Source: Siccibacter colletis
Lineage (GTDB): Bacteria; Pseudomonadota; Gammaproteobacteria; Enterobacterales; Enterobacteriaceae
NCBI RefSeq assembly: GCF_000696575.1
Contig: NZ_JMSQ01000039.1
Span: 233,759 to 297,758, forward strand
Direction: 5' to 3'
DNA length: 64,000 nucleotides
Shown here: positions 1-9,889 of the stretch, one piece after another
Position numbering within the stretch: the stretch's first letter is position 1
Layout of the letters: each line of letters opens with the position of its first letter
Program-made: the position numbers and the translations under genes
The notes under the pieces: model-generated
Told to the model about the DNA's origin: nothing
Seen by the model: only the letters and a program-made list of their open reading frames with translations
Databases searched by the model: none

Positions 1-2
1 TC

Positions 3-593
3 GCCTGGTATGCGGCCAATACTCCGGCGGTGATGCAGTTCGTCTTCGCCAGTAAGATCACCTTCTTCGGGCTTATCATCGCCCAGCTGGCGCTGGTGTT
101 CGTGATCTCAGGCCTGGTGCATAAGCTGAGCGGCGCGGTCGCCACCTCGCTGTTTATGCTCTACTCCGCGCTTACCGGCCTGACGATGGCGAGTATTTTT
201 CTCGTCTACACCTACAGCTCTATCGCCAGCACCTTCGTGGTCGCCGGTGGGATGTTCGGTGCCATGAGCCTGTACGGCTACACCACCAAACGCGATCTGA
301 GCGGCTTCGGTAACATTCTGTTTATGGCGTTGATCGGCATCGTGCTGGCGTCGCTGGTGAACTTCTGGCTCCAGAGCAAAGCGCTGATGTGGGCCGTGAC
401 CTATATCGGGGTGGTGGTGTTTGTTGGCCTGACGGCATATGACACCCAGAAGCTGAAAAACATCGGTCAGCAGATTGACGTCAACGACCGCGAAAACCTG
501 CGCCGCTACTCGATTGTGGGTGCGCTGACGCTGTATCTCGACTTCATCAACCTGTTCCTGATGCTGCTGCGCATATTCGGCAACCGCCGTTAA
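3..593 (+). CDS. ybhL: YbhL, Bax inhibitor-1 family inner membrane protein (5' partial)
   Basis: The frame is already open at base 3 (first visible residues AWYAANTPAVMQF), so the start lies before the window and an internal GTG/ATG near base 30 is not the real start. About 196 residues are visible; E. coli YbhL has 234, so roughly 38 N-terminal residues are missing. The rest is a chain of hydrophobic membrane segments with the conserved C-terminal part of the Bax inhibitor-1 (BI-1/YccA/YbhL) family, including TAYDTQKLK. Family members are multi-pass inner membrane proteins, some linked to calcium leak; the function of YbhL itself is not established. A terminator follows at once, so it is probably the last gene of its transcript. 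Confidence 0.93.
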   Translation, partial: AWYAANTPAVMQFVFASKITFFGLIIAQLALVFVISGLVHKLSGAVATSLFMLYSALTGLTMASIFLVYTYSSIASTFVVAGGMFGAMSLYGYTTKRDLSGFGNILFMALIGIVLASLVNFWLQSKALMWAVTYIGVVVFVGLTAYDTQKLKNIGQQIDVNDRENLRRYSIVGALTLYLDFINLFLMLLRIFGNRR

Positions 594-611
594 GCCTAAT
601 AAATCAGATAA

Positions 612-639
612 ACGCCGTGCTATTTGCGCGGCGTTTTTG
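612..639 (+). terminator. Rho-independent terminator after ybhL
   Basis: Arms acgccgtgc and gcgcggcgt pair except for one position and are followed by a run of five T. It lies about 20 bases after the ybhL stop codon and separates ybhL from the toxin-antitoxin promoter. Confidence 0.75.
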
Positions 640-650
640 TTTATACAGGA

Positions 651-686
651 TTGTTTGTAGTCTGAATGAGGACTATATTCAGACTA
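651..686 (+). promoter_or_regulatory. Promoter and autoregulatory operator of the toxin-antitoxin pair
   Basis: A perfect 10-bp inverted repeat, TAGTCTGAAT (658-667) and ATTCAGACTA (677-686), is separated by 9 bases and ends 19 bases before the antitoxin start. It overlaps a plausible sigma-70 promoter: TTGTTT at 651-656, 17-base spacer, TATATT at 674-679. An operator across the spacer and -10 is the usual arrangement for Phd/YefM antitoxins, which repress their own operon with the toxin as co-repressor. The repeat is seen directly; its role is inferred. Confidence 0.65.
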
Positions 687-705
687 TCACTTTAGGGAGA
701 CTCTT

Positions 706-948
706 ATGCGCGTAGAAACCATCAGCTATGTTAAAAAAAATGCGGCGACGCTCGAACTTGATGAACCCATCCTGGTGACGCAGAACGGCGTTCCGGCGTA
801 TGTTATTGAGTCATGGGCAGCGCAGCAGCAACGTGAAAATGCGATTGCCTTGCTCAAAATGATGACCCTGTCTGAGCAGGACAAACTCGACGGCAACGTC
901 ATGTCTAAAGAGGCACTTCTGGCGAGGATCGGCCAGTCACAGGATTGA
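706..948 (+). CDS. Type II antitoxin, Phd/YefM (StbD-like) family
   Basis: Eighty residues with the N-terminal Phd/YefM fold signature: a beta-strand start (MRVETISYVKKN), then a segment EPILVTQNGVPAYVIES that matches the family's conserved core, then a charged C-terminal tail expected to wrap the toxin. The start ATG has a good ribosome site (AGGGAGA, about 7 bases upstream). It is followed directly by a RelE/ParE-type toxin whose start lies 15 bases after its stop, the standard antitoxin-first order. In E. coli ybhM occupies the ybhL-ybhN gap, so this is an accessory insertion or replacement. The toxin partner and operator make the assignment fairly firm. Confidence 0.85.
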   Translation: MRVETISYVKKNAATLELDEPILVTQNGVPAYVIESWAAQQQRENAIALLKMMTLSEQDKLDGNVMSKEALLARIGQSQD

Positions 949-962
949 TTTCATCGGGACTG

Positions 963-1301
963 ATGATGACGCAAGTGAACACGAGTTTCGAATATACGCT
1001 CACGGTAAAAGTCTGCCTTGAGGACATCGCCTTTCACCTGACCCAACGTGGTGTTGAGCCACTCCCCCTTATCACGCGGCTGATTAACCAGTTTGAAGCG
1101 CGGGTAGGGTTTTTTCCGCTGAGCGCACAGGTTTGCCCGGAGCTGCTGCAGTTGGGTTGTGCGCGTTATCGCGAGTGCAACCTCGAAGAGGGGTATCGGG
1201 TGCTTTACAGCGTGGAAGGGCACCGTATCACCGCGCATGCTGTGCTGGCACAGCGGCAGGACATCAGGCAATTGTTGTTTAAGCGACTCATTCACCTCTG
1301 A
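963..1301 (+). CDS. Type II toxin, RelE/ParE family
   Basis: About 112 residues with the C-terminal RelE/ParE pattern: an arginine-rich strand GYRVLYSVEGHRITAHAVL followed by a helix HRITAHAV...QRQDIRQLL. Most relatives are ribosome-dependent mRNA endonucleases; a ParE-like gyrase inhibitor is the alternative. I chose ATG 963 (ATG 966 equally possible), preceded by GGGA at 956-959. A TTG overlapping the antitoxin stop at 945 would add six residues but lacks a ribosome site. No frameshift or early stop is visible, so the toxin looks intact. Translation close behind the antitoxin suggests coupling. Confidence 0.8.
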   Translation: MMTQVNTSFEYTLTVKVCLEDIAFHLTQRGVEPLPLITRLINQFEARVGFFPLSAQVCPELLQLGCARYRECNLEEGYRVLYSVEGHRITAHAVLAQRQDIRQLLFKRLIHL

Positions 1302-1306
1302 ACCAT

Positions 1307-1336
1307 CGGGTGCGACGCGTTAACGTGCCGCACCCG
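1307..1336. terminator. Inverted repeat between convergent toxin and ybhN genes
   Basis: CGGGTGCG (1307-1314) and CGCACCCG (1329-1336) form an 8-bp stem with a 14-base loop between two convergent genes. There is no clear T run, so it may be only a weak or factor-dependent end point. Confidence 0.35.
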
Positions 1337-1342
1337 GTTCCA

Positions 1343-2305
1343 TCAGGTATTAGCCAGTTCTTTTTCGTTCTTCGCCCGCAGTTTCTTCGCCCGGCTTTCC
1401 AGCGCCAGGTAGCAGAAGATTGCCAGCAGCAGCGGCAGGAAGTAGTAGAGCACGCGGTAGGCCAGCAGCGAGGCGATGATCGTCCCCTGGCTGGTATGCT
1501 CCCCGGCCAGCAGGGCGATAAACACCGCCTCCAGCACGCCAATCCCGGCCGGGATATGCACAATCACCCCGGCGATGCTGCTCACCAGCAGGATCCCCAG
1601 TACGAAGAAGTAGTTCACATCCTGGCCCATCAGCAGCCAGATGATGGCGCCCATCGCCATCCAGTTAGCGCTGGAGATCACCAGCTGCACCACGGCAAAT
1701 TTGAACGACGGCAGCACCAGTTTCTGGCCTTTAATAGTCGCGTGACGGCGTTTAGCGAAGGCGCAGAACCAGAGATAAACCGCGATAATCGCCAGCAGCA
1801 CGATGCCGACAATGCGCAGAGTGCCGCCGTCGATATACCAGTGCGCCGGGAGCTTCACCACATCAAAGGTAAAGATCACCCCGCCGAGCAGAATGTAGCC
1901 CAGCCAGTTAGTGGAGATACTGAGTGAGAAAATGCGCGTGATGGTCGAGCTGGGCAGGCCGAGGCGGGAGTAAAGGCGATAGCGCATGCCAATACCGCCA
2001 ACCCAGGTACTGAGCGTCAGGTTGAAGGCGTAGCAGACGAACGACACCAGCATCACCTGGCGTTTTGCCAGCTTGTGCCCGCAGTAGGCGCGCCCGAGCA
2101 GGTCATAGCAGCCGTAAAGCAGGTAGCTGACAATCACCAGCCCGACAGCGCTCAGCAGCGCGGTGCGGTTATAATCGCGAATGACCTTCCACACTTCCTC
2201 CCAGTCCACTTTCTGGGCGTACAGCACCAGCAGGACCACCACCGCAATGAAGAAGACCCACGTCAGGATCTTCTTCGTCATGCGCCACTTGTGTGATTTT
2301 GCCAT
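1343..2305 (-). CDS. ybhN: YbhN, lysylphosphatidylglycerol synthase-like (UPF0104) membrane protein
   Basis: A 320-residue multi-pass inner membrane protein (E. coli 318) of the family that also covers the flippase-like N-terminal domain of MprF. It has about eight hydrophobic segments and the conserved motif GGIGMRYRLY...LP around residues 100-120. Its ATG overlaps the clsB stop codon (shared bases TCAT), so it is the third gene of ybhP-clsB-ybhN and probably translationally coupled. Association with a cardiolipin synthase suggests a role in phospholipid handling, but the biochemical activity of YbhN is not proven. Confidence 0.92.
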   Translation of the reverse strand: MAKSHKWRMTKKILTWVFFIAVVVLLVLYAQKVDWEEVWKVIRDYNRTALLSAVGLVIVSYLLYGCYDLLGRAYCGHKLAKRQVMLVSFVCYAFNLTLSTWVGGIGMRYRLYSRLGLPSSTITRIFSLSISTNWLGYILLGGVIFTFDVVKLPAHWYIDGGTLRIVGIVLLAIIAVYLWFCAFAKRRHATIKGQKLVLPSFKFAVVQLVISSANWMAMGAIIWLLMGQDVNYFFVLGILLVSSIAGVIVHIPAGIGVLEAVFIALLAGEHTSQGTIIASLLAYRVLYYFLPLLLAIFCYLALESRAKKLRAKNEKELANT

Positions 2306-3549
2306 CAGAATTTTGCTCCCGGATTATCCGTTTCGACCCGATCCTGGGTCTCCATTTCGGGCTGCACAGGCGGCTCCACCAGGGACAGCCGCGGAGTATG
2401 TGCAGGTAACCAGCCCACCAGAGCCGGGAAGTGACGTAAAAAGTGGAACGCCACCACGCTCTTGGTGAGGTTCCACCAGGTGCGTTTTGGCATCAGGGTC
2501 TCATCCACCTGCTGACAGTCCTTCTCAATCAGCTGCATCAGGTTGTCGTGCAGTGTCTGGTTGAAGGTGCGATCGTGTATGATCAGGTTGGCTTCAAGGT
2601 TAAGCGACAGGCTGAGCGGGTCGAGGTTACTGGAGCCGACCGTCGCCCAGTGATCGTCCATCACTGCGACCTTGCCATGCAGCGGACGGCGCAGATACTC
2701 GTAAACTTCAACCCCGCCCTTCACCAGATAGTTATAGAGCAGGCGCGCGCCCACCTTCACAATCGGCATATCCGGCTCGCCCTGCACGATAAGCTTCACG
2801 CATACCCCGCGGCGGGCCGCGTTGCGCATGGCATGCAGCAGACGGTAGCCGGGGAAGAAGTAGGCGTTGGCGATGATCACTTCCTGCTTGGCATTCGCCA
2901 GCATTTTCAGGTAGTAGCGCTCGATATCATCCCGGTGATCGTCGTTGTCACGCCAGACAAACAGCGCCTGGGCTTCACCCGGCGCGTTGTTATCCTGTGC
3001 CTGATGACGACGACGGCCCCACCAGCGGCGCATCTCCTCGTGGCCCGGCAGGTTTTGCAGCACGAACGCGTAGATGTCCTGCACCACCGGTCCCTGCACC
3101 CTGACGGCGTAGTCCTGCTTGGCTTCCGGGCCATAATCAGACATATGCTCCGCGGAATAGTTAATGCCGCCGACGAACGCCAGTTCGCCGTCGATAACCA
3201 CAATTTTGCGGTGCATGCGGCGGAACACATTGGTTCGCATGCCCATCAGCGGCGGGCGCGGATCGTAGTAGCGGAACTTGACGCCGGCAGAGGTCAGCTG
3301 GTTTACGAAGTCGTCGCTGAGATCCGGGGAGCCGTAGCCGTCCAGCAGCACCTCCACGCTGACGCCGCGCCGGGCAGCGGCCAGGATCGCCCGGTGCAGC
3401 TCTTTGCCGACCTTATCCTCAAACCAGATAAAGGTTTCGAGGAACACTTTGTCTTTTGCCTCATCAATTGCGGCGAATACCGCCGGGAAGAACGCTTCGC
3501 CGTTCTCCAGCAGTTCAATACGGTTACCATCACGCCATGCGGGTTTCAT
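2305..3549 (-). CDS. clsB: Cardiolipin synthase B
   Basis: Phospholipase-D superfamily enzyme that condenses phosphatidylglycerol molecules into cardiolipin at the inner membrane. Both HKD motifs are present: [18 protein letters not shown] and [20 protein letters not shown]. The start [18 protein letters not shown] matches the E. coli N-terminus and gives 414 residues (E. coli 413); an upstream in-frame start inside ybhP would add 16 residues unlike the family and is rejected. The ATG overlaps the ybhP stop codon by four bases and its own stop overlaps the ybhN start, a tight three-gene operon. ClsB (YbhO) is known to work without ybhP or ybhN in E. coli. Confidence 0.96.
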   Translation of the reverse strand: MKPAWRDGNRIELLENGEAFFPAVFAAIDEAKDKVFLETFIWFEDKVGKELHRAILAAARRGVSVEVLLDGYGSPDLSDDFVNQLTSAGVKFRYYDPRPPLMGMRTNVFRRMHRKIVVIDGELAFVGGINYSAEHMSDYGPEAKQDYAVRVQGPVVQDIYAFVLQNLPGHEEMRRWWGRRRHQAQDNNAPGEAQALFVWRDNDDHRDDIERYYLKMLANAKQEVIIANAYFFPGYRLLHAMRNAARRGVCVKLIVQGEPDMPIVKVGARLLYNYLVKGGVEVYEYLRRPLHGKVAVMDDHWATVGSSNLDPLSLSLNLEANLIIHDRTFNQTLHDNLMQLIEKDCQQVDETLMPKRTWWNLTKSVVAFHFLRHFPALVGWLPAHTPRLSLVEPPVQPEMETQDRVETDNPGAKF

Positions 3550-4307
3550 AAATGGATCTCCACAGCCAACGGGGCATGATCGGACAGGTGACGCCACTCA
3601 CGCAGCGGCAGCTTTTGCGGGCTGCTGGCATGGGCGTTTTTCACGTAAATACGGTCGAGGCGCAGCAGCGGGAACGCCACCGGAAAGGTACGCGCCGGGC
3701 GGCCATCGGCCTGGGTAAATACCTCATCCAGCCCGGCTTTCGCTTTCAGCTGGCGGTTTGCCTGCTGACGCCAGTCGTTAAAGTCGCCCGCAACCAGCAC
3801 GGCTTCGCCGTCCGGCAGGCCGTTAACCAGCTCGCACAGCATCTCCAGTTGCGCCTGACGGTGCCCTTCCCGTAGCCCCAGATGAACACAAATCACATGC
3901 AAGCGCTTATCGCTGTTCGGCACGGAGAGTTGACAGTGCAGCATTCCGCGTTTCTCATGGCCTTCCACTGAGACGTCGCGGTTTTCGTAATGTTCAATCG
4001 GGAAGCGCGACAGCACGGCGTTACCGTGGTGGCCTTCCGGGTAGACGGCGTTGCGTCCGTACGCGAAATCGCTCCACATAGTATCGGCGAGAAACTCGTA
4101 GTGGGTGGTGTCCGGCCAGTTTTCGATGTGCAGCGGATGCACTTCATGCGCGCCCATCACTTCCTGCAGGCAGACAATATCCGCCGACACGCTGCGCACG
4201 GCATCACGCAGTTCGGGCAGGATGAAGCGTCGGTTAAAGGCGGTGAATCCTTTGTGGGTATTAATGGTCAGTAATTTGACCGTTAAATGTGTTGTCATGT
4301 CAGCCAT
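3546..4307 (-). CDS. ybhP: YbhP, endonuclease/exonuclease/phosphatase-fold protein
   Basis: 253 residues, the same length as E. coli YbhP. Signatures of the metal-dependent EEP phosphohydrolase fold are visible: LTINTHKG at the N-terminus, CLQEVMG with the catalytic glutamate, [21 protein letters not shown], and the final [15 protein letters not shown] with the Asp-His pair. The start ATG at 4305-4307 has a clear ribosome site (GGGAGGC). An upstream in-frame extension adds about 92 residues with no family similarity and is not used. First gene of the ybhP-clsB-ybhN operon. The substrate is unknown; a nuclease or a phospholipid-related phosphodiesterase are both possible. Confidence 0.93.
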   Translation of the reverse strand: MADMTTHLTVKLLTINTHKGFTAFNRRFILPELRDAVRSVSADIVCLQEVMGAHEVHPLHIENWPDTTHYEFLADTMWSDFAYGRNAVYPEGHHGNAVLSRFPIEHYENRDVSVEGHEKRGMLHCQLSVPNSDKRLHVICVHLGLREGHRQAQLEMLCELVNGLPDGEAVLVAGDFNDWRQQANRQLKAKAGLDEVFTQADGRPARTFPVAFPLLRLDRIYVKNAHASSPQKLPLREWRHLSDHAPLAVEIHL

Positions 4308-4552
4308 GTGCCTCCCGGCGCATCTTGTTTTTCTCTGCGTTGTTCTCGCTACGGCAGTGCAAAAGCGACGTCGCCGTCCCCTGAACCTGCCGGAAACCGC
4401 GTGCCGTCTGGCTGGCCGCATAAAGCGGAACAACGAGGTATCCTCATGAAAATAAAGTGTAGTCCCTGTCACAAAAAGGTGCGGCCTTACGGAATTTTCC
4501 GTAAAGTGCGGTACTCTGATTTGATAGTAGAAGATCCCACAGGAGAGAAGCC

Positions 4553-4969
4553 ATGAAGTGGCAACAGCGTGTTCGTGTCGCAACAGGTCTGAGTTGCTGG
4601 CAGATTATGTTGCATTTGCTGGTGGTCGGGATGCTGATTGCCGGCTGGATGAGCGGGGCGCTGGTGCGCGTCGGTCTCGCCATGTGCGTGCTCTACGGCG
4701 TGACCGTTATCCTGATGCTGGCGTTTCAGCGCCACCCGGAAAGCCGCTGGCGCGCCTTTGCTGACGTGCTGGAAGAGCTGACCACCACCTGGTATTTCGG
4801 CGCGGCGATGATTGCGCTGTGGCTGCTCTCCCGCGTGCTGCACAATAACCTGCTGCTGGCGCTGGCGGGCCTTGCCATTCTCGCCGGCCCGGCGCTGGTG
4901 TCGCTGCTGGTCAAAGAGCGCCGTCGCCACTCAGCCCACTTTGCGTCTAAACATCAGGTACGCCGCTAG
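4553..4969 (+). CDS. ybhQ: YbhQ, small inner membrane protein
   Basis: 138 residues (E. coli 136) with about four hydrophobic segments and a basic C-terminus ([18 protein letters not shown]). Ribosome site GGAGAGAAG lies just before the ATG. Its last 39 bases overlap the end of the convergent ybhR gene. No function is assigned to the family. The 245 bases between ybhP and ybhQ hold the two divergent promoters; I see no other gene there. Confidence 0.9.
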   Translation: MKWQQRVRVATGLSCWQIMLHLLVVGMLIAGWMSGALVRVGLAMCVLYGVTVILMLAFQRHPESRWRAFADVLEELTTTWYFGAAMIALWLLSRVLHNNLLLALAGLAILAGPALVSLLVKERRRHSAHFASKHQVRR

Positions 4970-6037
4970 TCCCGTGGTGGCCGCTATCACCAGCAGCGGC
5001 CACAAACTTCCCCAGACAATCCCCAGACTCGCATCCTTCAGGTAGATCTGCTTGGTAATATCGGTAAAGTGCCGGATAGGGTTGGCCCAGGTCAGATTTT
5101 GCAGCCACACCGGCATGTTCTCCACCGGCGAGACGTATCCCGAGAGCAATATCGCCGGCATCATAAACACAAACACCCCGATAAACGCCTGCTGTTGCGT
5201 CGCGCAGAGTGCGGAAATCAGCAGCCCGAAGCCCACCAGCGACAGCCCGTAAATCACCATCGTGAACCAGAACAGCGTCAGCGAGCCGGAGAAGGGGATG
5301 TCGTACCCCCAGATGCCGACGCCCAGCACCACCGACGCCTGGAAAGTCGAGACAATCAGAGCCGGCACCGCTTTACCAACGAAAATCTGCCAGGTTGCCA
5401 GCGGCGAGACCAGCAGCTGATCGAGCGTACCCTGTTCGCGCTCCCGCGCCACCGACAGCGACGTGACAATCAGCACGCCGATGGTGGTGATCATCGCAAT
5501 CAGCGACGGCACCACAAACCATTTGTAATCGAGGTTCGGGTTGTACCAGTTACGCACCACCAGTTCGCTGTTGTTCGGTTTCGGCAGCGAGGCGGTCAGC
5601 TCCTGCTGATAGTCCTTCACCATCTGCTGTAAATAGTTGGCGGCAATCTGGGCGCTGTTGGAGTTGCGCCCGTCAAGGATCAGCTGCATCTGCGCTGGCT
5701 CCAGACTGTCGAGGCGGCGCGAGAAGTCCGGCGGGAAGCGTACAAGCAGCAGCGCCTTCTGCTGGTCGATGGTCGGGCGGATCTGCTGCGGGCTGTCCAC
5801 CCGCAGCACGTGGGTAAACGCCTTCGCCTGGCTGAAACGCTGGGTCAGCTCGGTGGCGTGTTTACCGCTGTCCTCGCTGTAGACCGCAATGGTGGCGTTG
5901 GTCACCTCCAGCGTGGCGGCGAAGGGGAACAGCAGCACCTGGATCACCACCGGCAGGATCAGGATGGCGCGGGTCTGCGGCTCGCGCAGCAGCGACTGCA
6001 GCTCTTTGCGAATTAGCGTCCATAAGCGATAAAACAT
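4931..6037 (-). CDS. ybhR: YbhR, ABC-2 type exporter permease
   Basis: 368 residues with ABC-2 permease architecture: one N-terminal membrane segment ([17 protein letters not shown]), a periplasmic region of about 130 residues, then a cluster of five membrane helices ending in YLMFRRK. The conserved [18 protein letters not shown] motif that couples to the ATPase is present. Last gene of cecR-ybhG-ybhF-ybhS-ybhR, starting 9 bases after ybhS ends. Together with YbhS it should form the membrane channel of an exporter reported to affect sensitivity to cefoperazone, chloramphenicol and cations in E. coli. Confidence 0.95.
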   Translation of the reverse strand: MFYRLWTLIRKELQSLLREPQTRAILILPVVIQVLLFPFAATLEVTNATIAVYSEDSGKHATELTQRFSQAKAFTHVLRVDSPQQIRPTIDQQKALLLVRFPPDFSRRLDSLEPAQMQLILDGRNSNSAQIAANYLQQMVKDYQQELTASLPKPNNSELVVRNWYNPNLDYKWFVVPSLIAMITTIGVLIVTSLSVAREREQGTLDQLLVSPLATWQIFVGKAVPALIVSTFQASVVLGVGIWGYDIPFSGSLTLFWFTMVIYGLSLVGFGLLISALCATQQQAFIGVFVFMMPAILLSGYVSPVENMPVWLQNLTWANPIRHFTDITKQIYLKDASLGIVWGSLWPLLVIAATTGLAAYLMFRRKVG

Positions 6038-6046
6038 AGCTGCTCC

Positions 6047-7174
6047 TTAATCCAGACGCCGTTTGGTTTTCCACCACGTCAGGCCGATAAACAGCACCGC
6101 CGAGGCGATCAGAAACAGCACGTTCACCGCCAGCACCACCGGGATATTGCCGGCGAGGAACAGGCTTTGCAGGGTGCTGACGAAGTAGCGGGCGGGGATC
6201 ACATACGTAAAGGCGCGGATCACCGCTGGCATACTGTCGATCTGGAAAATAAACCCGGACAGCATAATTGACGGCAGGAACGCCGCGTTGAGCGCCACCT
6301 GCGCGGCGTTGAACTGGTTGCGGGTGAGGGTAGAGATGAGCAGCCCCATGCCCAGGGTGCTGAGTAAAAACAGGCTGGCGATAACAAACAGCAACAGCAG
6401 GGAGCCGCGAAACGGCACGCCGAGAATAAACACCGACACCAGCATACAGAGCAGCATCGCCAGCATGCCGAGGAAGTAGTAGGGGATAAGCTTGCACAGC
6501 AGCAGCTCAACGCGCGTTACCTCGGTGGAGAGCAGCGCCTCCATAGTGCCGCGCTCCCACTCGCGGGCCACCACCAGCGAGGTGAGTATCGCGCCGATGA
6601 CCGTCATGATAATGGTCACCGCGCCGGGAATAATAAAGTGCTGGCTGATGGCCGCCGGGTTGAACCAGTAGCGGGTCTGCACGTCAATCAGCGGTTCAAA
6701 GGTTTCGCCGCGATCCTCGGCGCGCTGCTGCTGCCAGATCTGCCAGATGCCCTCCATATAGCCCTGCACGAAATTCGCCGTGTTGGGTTCGCTGCCATCG
6801 GTAATCACCTGCACCGGCGCGGTGGCACCGTCGCGCGCCATGTTGCTGGCGAAATCCACCGGGATCACCACCAGCCCGCGTATTTTTCCGGCCTGCATCA
6901 TCTCCACCAGCGCGCCGCGGTTGTCGCTCACCGTGGCATCAATAAACGGCGAAGCGGTGATGGCATGGGTGAAGTCCAGCGCCTCCTCGCTCTGCTGCTC
7001 CAGCAGCACGCCCACTTTCAGGCGGCTGGAGTCGAGGTTGATACCGTAGCCGAAGATAAACAGCAGCAGCAGGGGGATCACCACCGCGATCAGCCAGCTG
7101 CTGGGGTCGCGCACGATCTGCCGCGTCTCTTTGATACACAGCGCCCGCACGCGCCGCCAGGAAAGTGCGCTCAT
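6047..7174 (-). CDS. ybhS: YbhS, ABC-2 type exporter permease
   Basis: 375 residues, paralogous to YbhR: an N-terminal helix ([17 protein letters not shown]), a periplasmic domain, the motif [19 protein letters not shown] and five C-terminal membrane segments. The start ATG overlaps the ybhF stop codon (TCAT), showing translational coupling. The YbhR/YbhS pair with a double ATPase and a HlyD adaptor is a typical drug-exporting ABC assembly. Length and start agree with the E. coli protein. Confidence 0.95.
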   Translation of the reverse strand: MSALSWRRVRALCIKETRQIVRDPSSWLIAVVIPLLLLFIFGYGINLDSSRLKVGVLLEQQSEEALDFTHAITASPFIDATVSDNRGALVEMMQAGKIRGLVVIPVDFASNMARDGATAPVQVITDGSEPNTANFVQGYMEGIWQIWQQQRAEDRGETFEPLIDVQTRYWFNPAAISQHFIIPGAVTIIMTVIGAILTSLVVAREWERGTMEALLSTEVTRVELLLCKLIPYYFLGMLAMLLCMLVSVFILGVPFRGSLLLLFVIASLFLLSTLGMGLLISTLTRNQFNAAQVALNAAFLPSIMLSGFIFQIDSMPAVIRAFTYVIPARYFVSTLQSLFLAGNIPVVLAVNVLFLIASAVLFIGLTWWKTKRRLD

Positions 7175-8907
7175 GCCGCATGCTCCTTATCCCACCGGTG
7201 GATCAGGGTAATAAACGCCTGCTCCATGGTCGGATCGTCATCCTCCCGGGTTGCCGCCTGGGCTTTGAGATCGTCCGGCGTACCGCTGGCAATCAGCTTG
7301 CCGTGATACACCAGCCCGATACGGTCGCAGTACTCCGCCTCATCCATAAAGTGGGTAGTGACCATCACCGTCACCCCTTTTTCCACCATGCTGTTGATGT
7401 GCAGCCAGAACTCGCGCCGGGTCAGCGGGTCAACGCCGGAGGTAGGTTCATCAAGAAACAGAATATCGGGCTCGTGCATCAGGGCGCAGACCAGCGCCAG
7501 CCGCTGCTTGAAGCCGAGCGGCAGGGCATCGGTGGGCTGATCGGCGATAGTATCGAGGCCAAACGCCTTGCTCATGCGCGCAATCTTGTCGTTCTGCGCC
7601 CGGCCACGCAGGCCGTATACCCCGGAGAAGAAGCGCAGGTTTTGCGCCACCGTCAGGTTGCCGTAGAGCGAGAACTTTTGCGCCATGTAGCCCAGGTGCT
7701 GGCGCGCTTTCCCGGAGCTGGTTTTCAGATCGAGATCCAGGACCAGCGCTTTACCGACGGTGGGGGGCAGCAGACCGCACATCATCTTGAAGGTGGTGGA
7801 TTTCCCGGCACCGTTCGGCCCGAGCAGACCGAAAATCTCCCCGCGCTGGACGGAGAAGTCCACCCGATCGGTGGCGGCAAAATCGCCAAATTTTTTGGTC
7901 AGCTGCCGGGCTTCAATGACCGTCTCTTCGGGGTTGCCCTCCACGGTATGCAGAATGGCACCCAGCGGCGATTCAGAGGTTCCGGCCCCGCCGAGCAGGT
8001 CGATAAAGGCATCTTCAAAGCGCGGTGACGTGTCGCGCAGCACCAGATCGGCAAGGCCTGGGGCAGCGCGGAGCTGTGCCGGGTCGCTGTCTCTGGTCAG
8101 GATCAGGCGCACCGAACGCCCCTGGATCATGGCGTCGCTCACCTGGGGCAGCTTCAGCGCCTGCTGGAGCAGAGCGCGGTTATGAATGGTCGGGCTGGTG
8201 GCAAGGAAGCTGCGCCCGGCCATCTGGCGCGTCAGCTCAGTGGGGGCGCCCTGGAACAGCAGTTCGCCCTCGTTCATCAGCAGCACCGAGCGGCACTGCT
8301 CGGCCTCGTCGAGGTAAGAGGTGCTCCAGAGGATCAGCATGCCGTCACCGGCCAGCTCGTGCACCATCTGCCACAGCTCACGGCGCGAGATCGGGTCCAC
8401 GCCGACCCCCGGCTCGTCGAGCAGCAGCACCTTCGGCGTGCCGACCAGCGTGCAGGCCAGCCCCAGTTTCTGCTTCATCCCGCCGGAGAGCTTCCCCGCC
8501 AGCCGGTCAGTAAAGGGGCCAAGTGCAGTGAATTCCAGCAGGCGCTCAAAGGTGGTGATACGCGCTTCGCCGGTGACGCTGCGCAGATCGGCATACAGCG
8601 TCAGGTTTTCCATCACCGTCAGATCTTCATACAGGCCAAACTTCTGCGGCATGTAACCGAGCATGGCGTGCAGGGCGTTATCATCGGCAATCGGATCGAG
8701 GCCCAGCACTTCAGCCTGCCCTTCGTCGGGACGCAGCAGCCCCGCCAGCATACGCATCAGCGTGGTTTTTCCCGCGCCGTCGGGGCCGACCAGCCCGGTG
8801 ACGCCCCCGGCGCGGATCTCGGCATCAAGCCGCGCCACCGCCGGTTTATCCATCCCGGGGAAACGCTTCTCCACGCCGTGCAGGCGGATTGCGCCCTCGC
8901 TACTCAT
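7171..8907 (-). CDS. ybhF: YbhF, exporter ATPase with two nucleotide-binding domains
   Basis: Two ABC domains in one chain: Walker [10 protein letters not shown] and signature LSGGMKQ in the first half, Walker [10 protein letters not shown] in the second, where the signature is the degenerate LPLGFKQ. Walker B motifs are [13 protein letters not shown] and [13 protein letters not shown]. The degenerate second signature is normal for this subfamily. I start at MSSEGAIRL (8907): GAGACG lies 6 bases upstream, and this gives 578 residues, the E. coli length. The upstream ATG at 8919 has no ribosome site. The start lies inside the 3' end of ybhG. Confidence 0.95.
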   Translation of the reverse strand: MSSEGAIRLHGVEKRFPGMDKPAVARLDAEIRAGGVTGLVGPDGAGKTTLMRMLAGLLRPDEGQAEVLGLDPIADDNALHAMLGYMPQKFGLYEDLTVMENLTLYADLRSVTGEARITTFERLLEFTALGPFTDRLAGKLSGGMKQKLGLACTLVGTPKVLLLDEPGVGVDPISRRELWQMVHELAGDGMLILWSTSYLDEAEQCRSVLLMNEGELLFQGAPTELTRQMAGRSFLATSPTIHNRALLQQALKLPQVSDAMIQGRSVRLILTRDSDPAQLRAAPGLADLVLRDTSPRFEDAFIDLLGGAGTSESPLGAILHTVEGNPEETVIEARQLTKKFGDFAATDRVDFSVQRGEIFGLLGPNGAGKSTTFKMMCGLLPPTVGKALVLDLDLKTSSGKARQHLGYMAQKFSLYGNLTVAQNLRFFSGVYGLRGRAQNDKIARMSKAFGLDTIADQPTDALPLGFKQRLALVCALMHEPDILFLDEPTSGVDPLTRREFWLHINSMVEKGVTVMVTTHFMDEAEYCDRIGLVYHGKLIASGTPDDLKAQAATREDDDPTMEQAFITLIHRWDKEHAA

Positions 8908-9889
8908 GATGCGTCTCATCGAAGGTGACGGTCACCGGCATCCCCTGGCGCAGGCTGTCGTCAGCATCGGTGACGATAATGCGCAGGCGGTACACCAGGT
9001 CGGTGCGCAGATCCGGGGTTTCCACGGTTTTCGGCGTGAATTCGGCGGTCGGCGAGACAAAGCCGATTTTGCCGTGATAGGGCTTATCGGGGCGGCCATC
9101 GGTCCAGAGCTGTACCTGCTGGCCCGGCGTGGCGCGGTTGAGGTTCAGCTCATTGACGTAAGCACGCACCCACACCGGACGGGTGAGCGACAGGGTCAGC
9201 ACGGTGCTGCCAGCGTTGAGCATGCTGCCCGGCTCCACTGCACGGGTCAGCAGCGTGCCGGGGGAGGGGGCGATAAGCGTGGTGTCGTGCAGATCCAGCT
9301 CGGCCTGCGCCACCTGCGCCCTGGCCTGTTCCACCGCTGCCTGGGCCTGCGCAATCTCCTGCGGGCGGTTACCGGCCTGGAACTGACTCAGCTTATCCTG
9401 CGCGGATTTCAGACTGGCCTGCGCCTGGTCGCGGGAGGAGCGGGCGTTTTCCAGGTCGTTGGCGGAGATGACGCGGCTTTTCCACAGCCCCTGCTGGCGC
9501 TGCCAGAAGTTCTGCGCATACTGATACGCCGCCTCGGCCTGACGCACTGCGGCTTGCGCCTGGGCGATCTCTTCGTCGCGGTAACCGGCTTTCGCCAGAT
9601 CGAGTTTGGCTTCGGCGGTGGCGAGGCTGGCTTTCGCCTGCAGCAGGGCATTCTGGTACGGCGCACGGTCAAGCGTGCCGAGCGTCTGCCCTTGCTGCAC
9701 CGCATCGCCCTCATCCACCGCCAGCGAGGCCAGCCGCCCGCCGACGCGGAAGCTGAGGTTCACGGTGCGGATATCAACGTTACCGTACAGGGTAAGGGTG
9801 TGCGGCTTGCTGTGCTGATACCACATCCATCCACCAGCAATAGCGGCCACAACCACCAGCGCGCCGACGATCAACAGCGGCTTTTTCAT
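8900..9889 (-). CDS. ybhG: YbhG, HlyD-family membrane fusion protein
   Basis: 329 residues (E. coli 331). N-terminal anchor or uncleaved signal ([21 protein letters not shown]), first half of a lipoyl/barrel-sandwich domain ([26 protein letters not shown]), a long alanine/glutamine-rich coiled-coil hairpin at about residues 80-200, then the second lipoyl half and beta-barrel. It is the periplasmic adaptor linking the YbhRSF exporter to an outer membrane channel, probably TolC. The start codon overlaps the cecR stop, and the gene is under CecR control in E. coli. Confidence 0.95.
   Translation of the reverse strand: MKKPLLIVGALVVVAAIAGGWMWYQHSKPHTLTLYGNVDIRTVNLSFRVGGRLASLAVDEGDAVQQGQTLGTLDRAPYQNALLQAKASLATAEAKLDLAKAGYRDEEIAQAQAAVRQAEAAYQYAQNFWQRQQGLWKSRVISANDLENARSSRDQAQASLKSAQDKLSQFQAGNRPQEIAQAQAAVEQARAQVAQAELDLHDTTLIAPSPGTLLTRAVEPGSMLNAGSTVLTLSLTRPVWVRAYVNELNLNRATPGQQVQLWTDGRPDKPYHGKIGFVSPTAEFTPKTVETPDLRTDLVYRLRIIVTDADDSLRQGMPVTVTFDETHHE

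Noticed and set aside
2443-3579. A 378-codon open frame opposite clsB
   Set aside because: Antisense of a gene with both HKD motifs; no ribosome site, no family signature.
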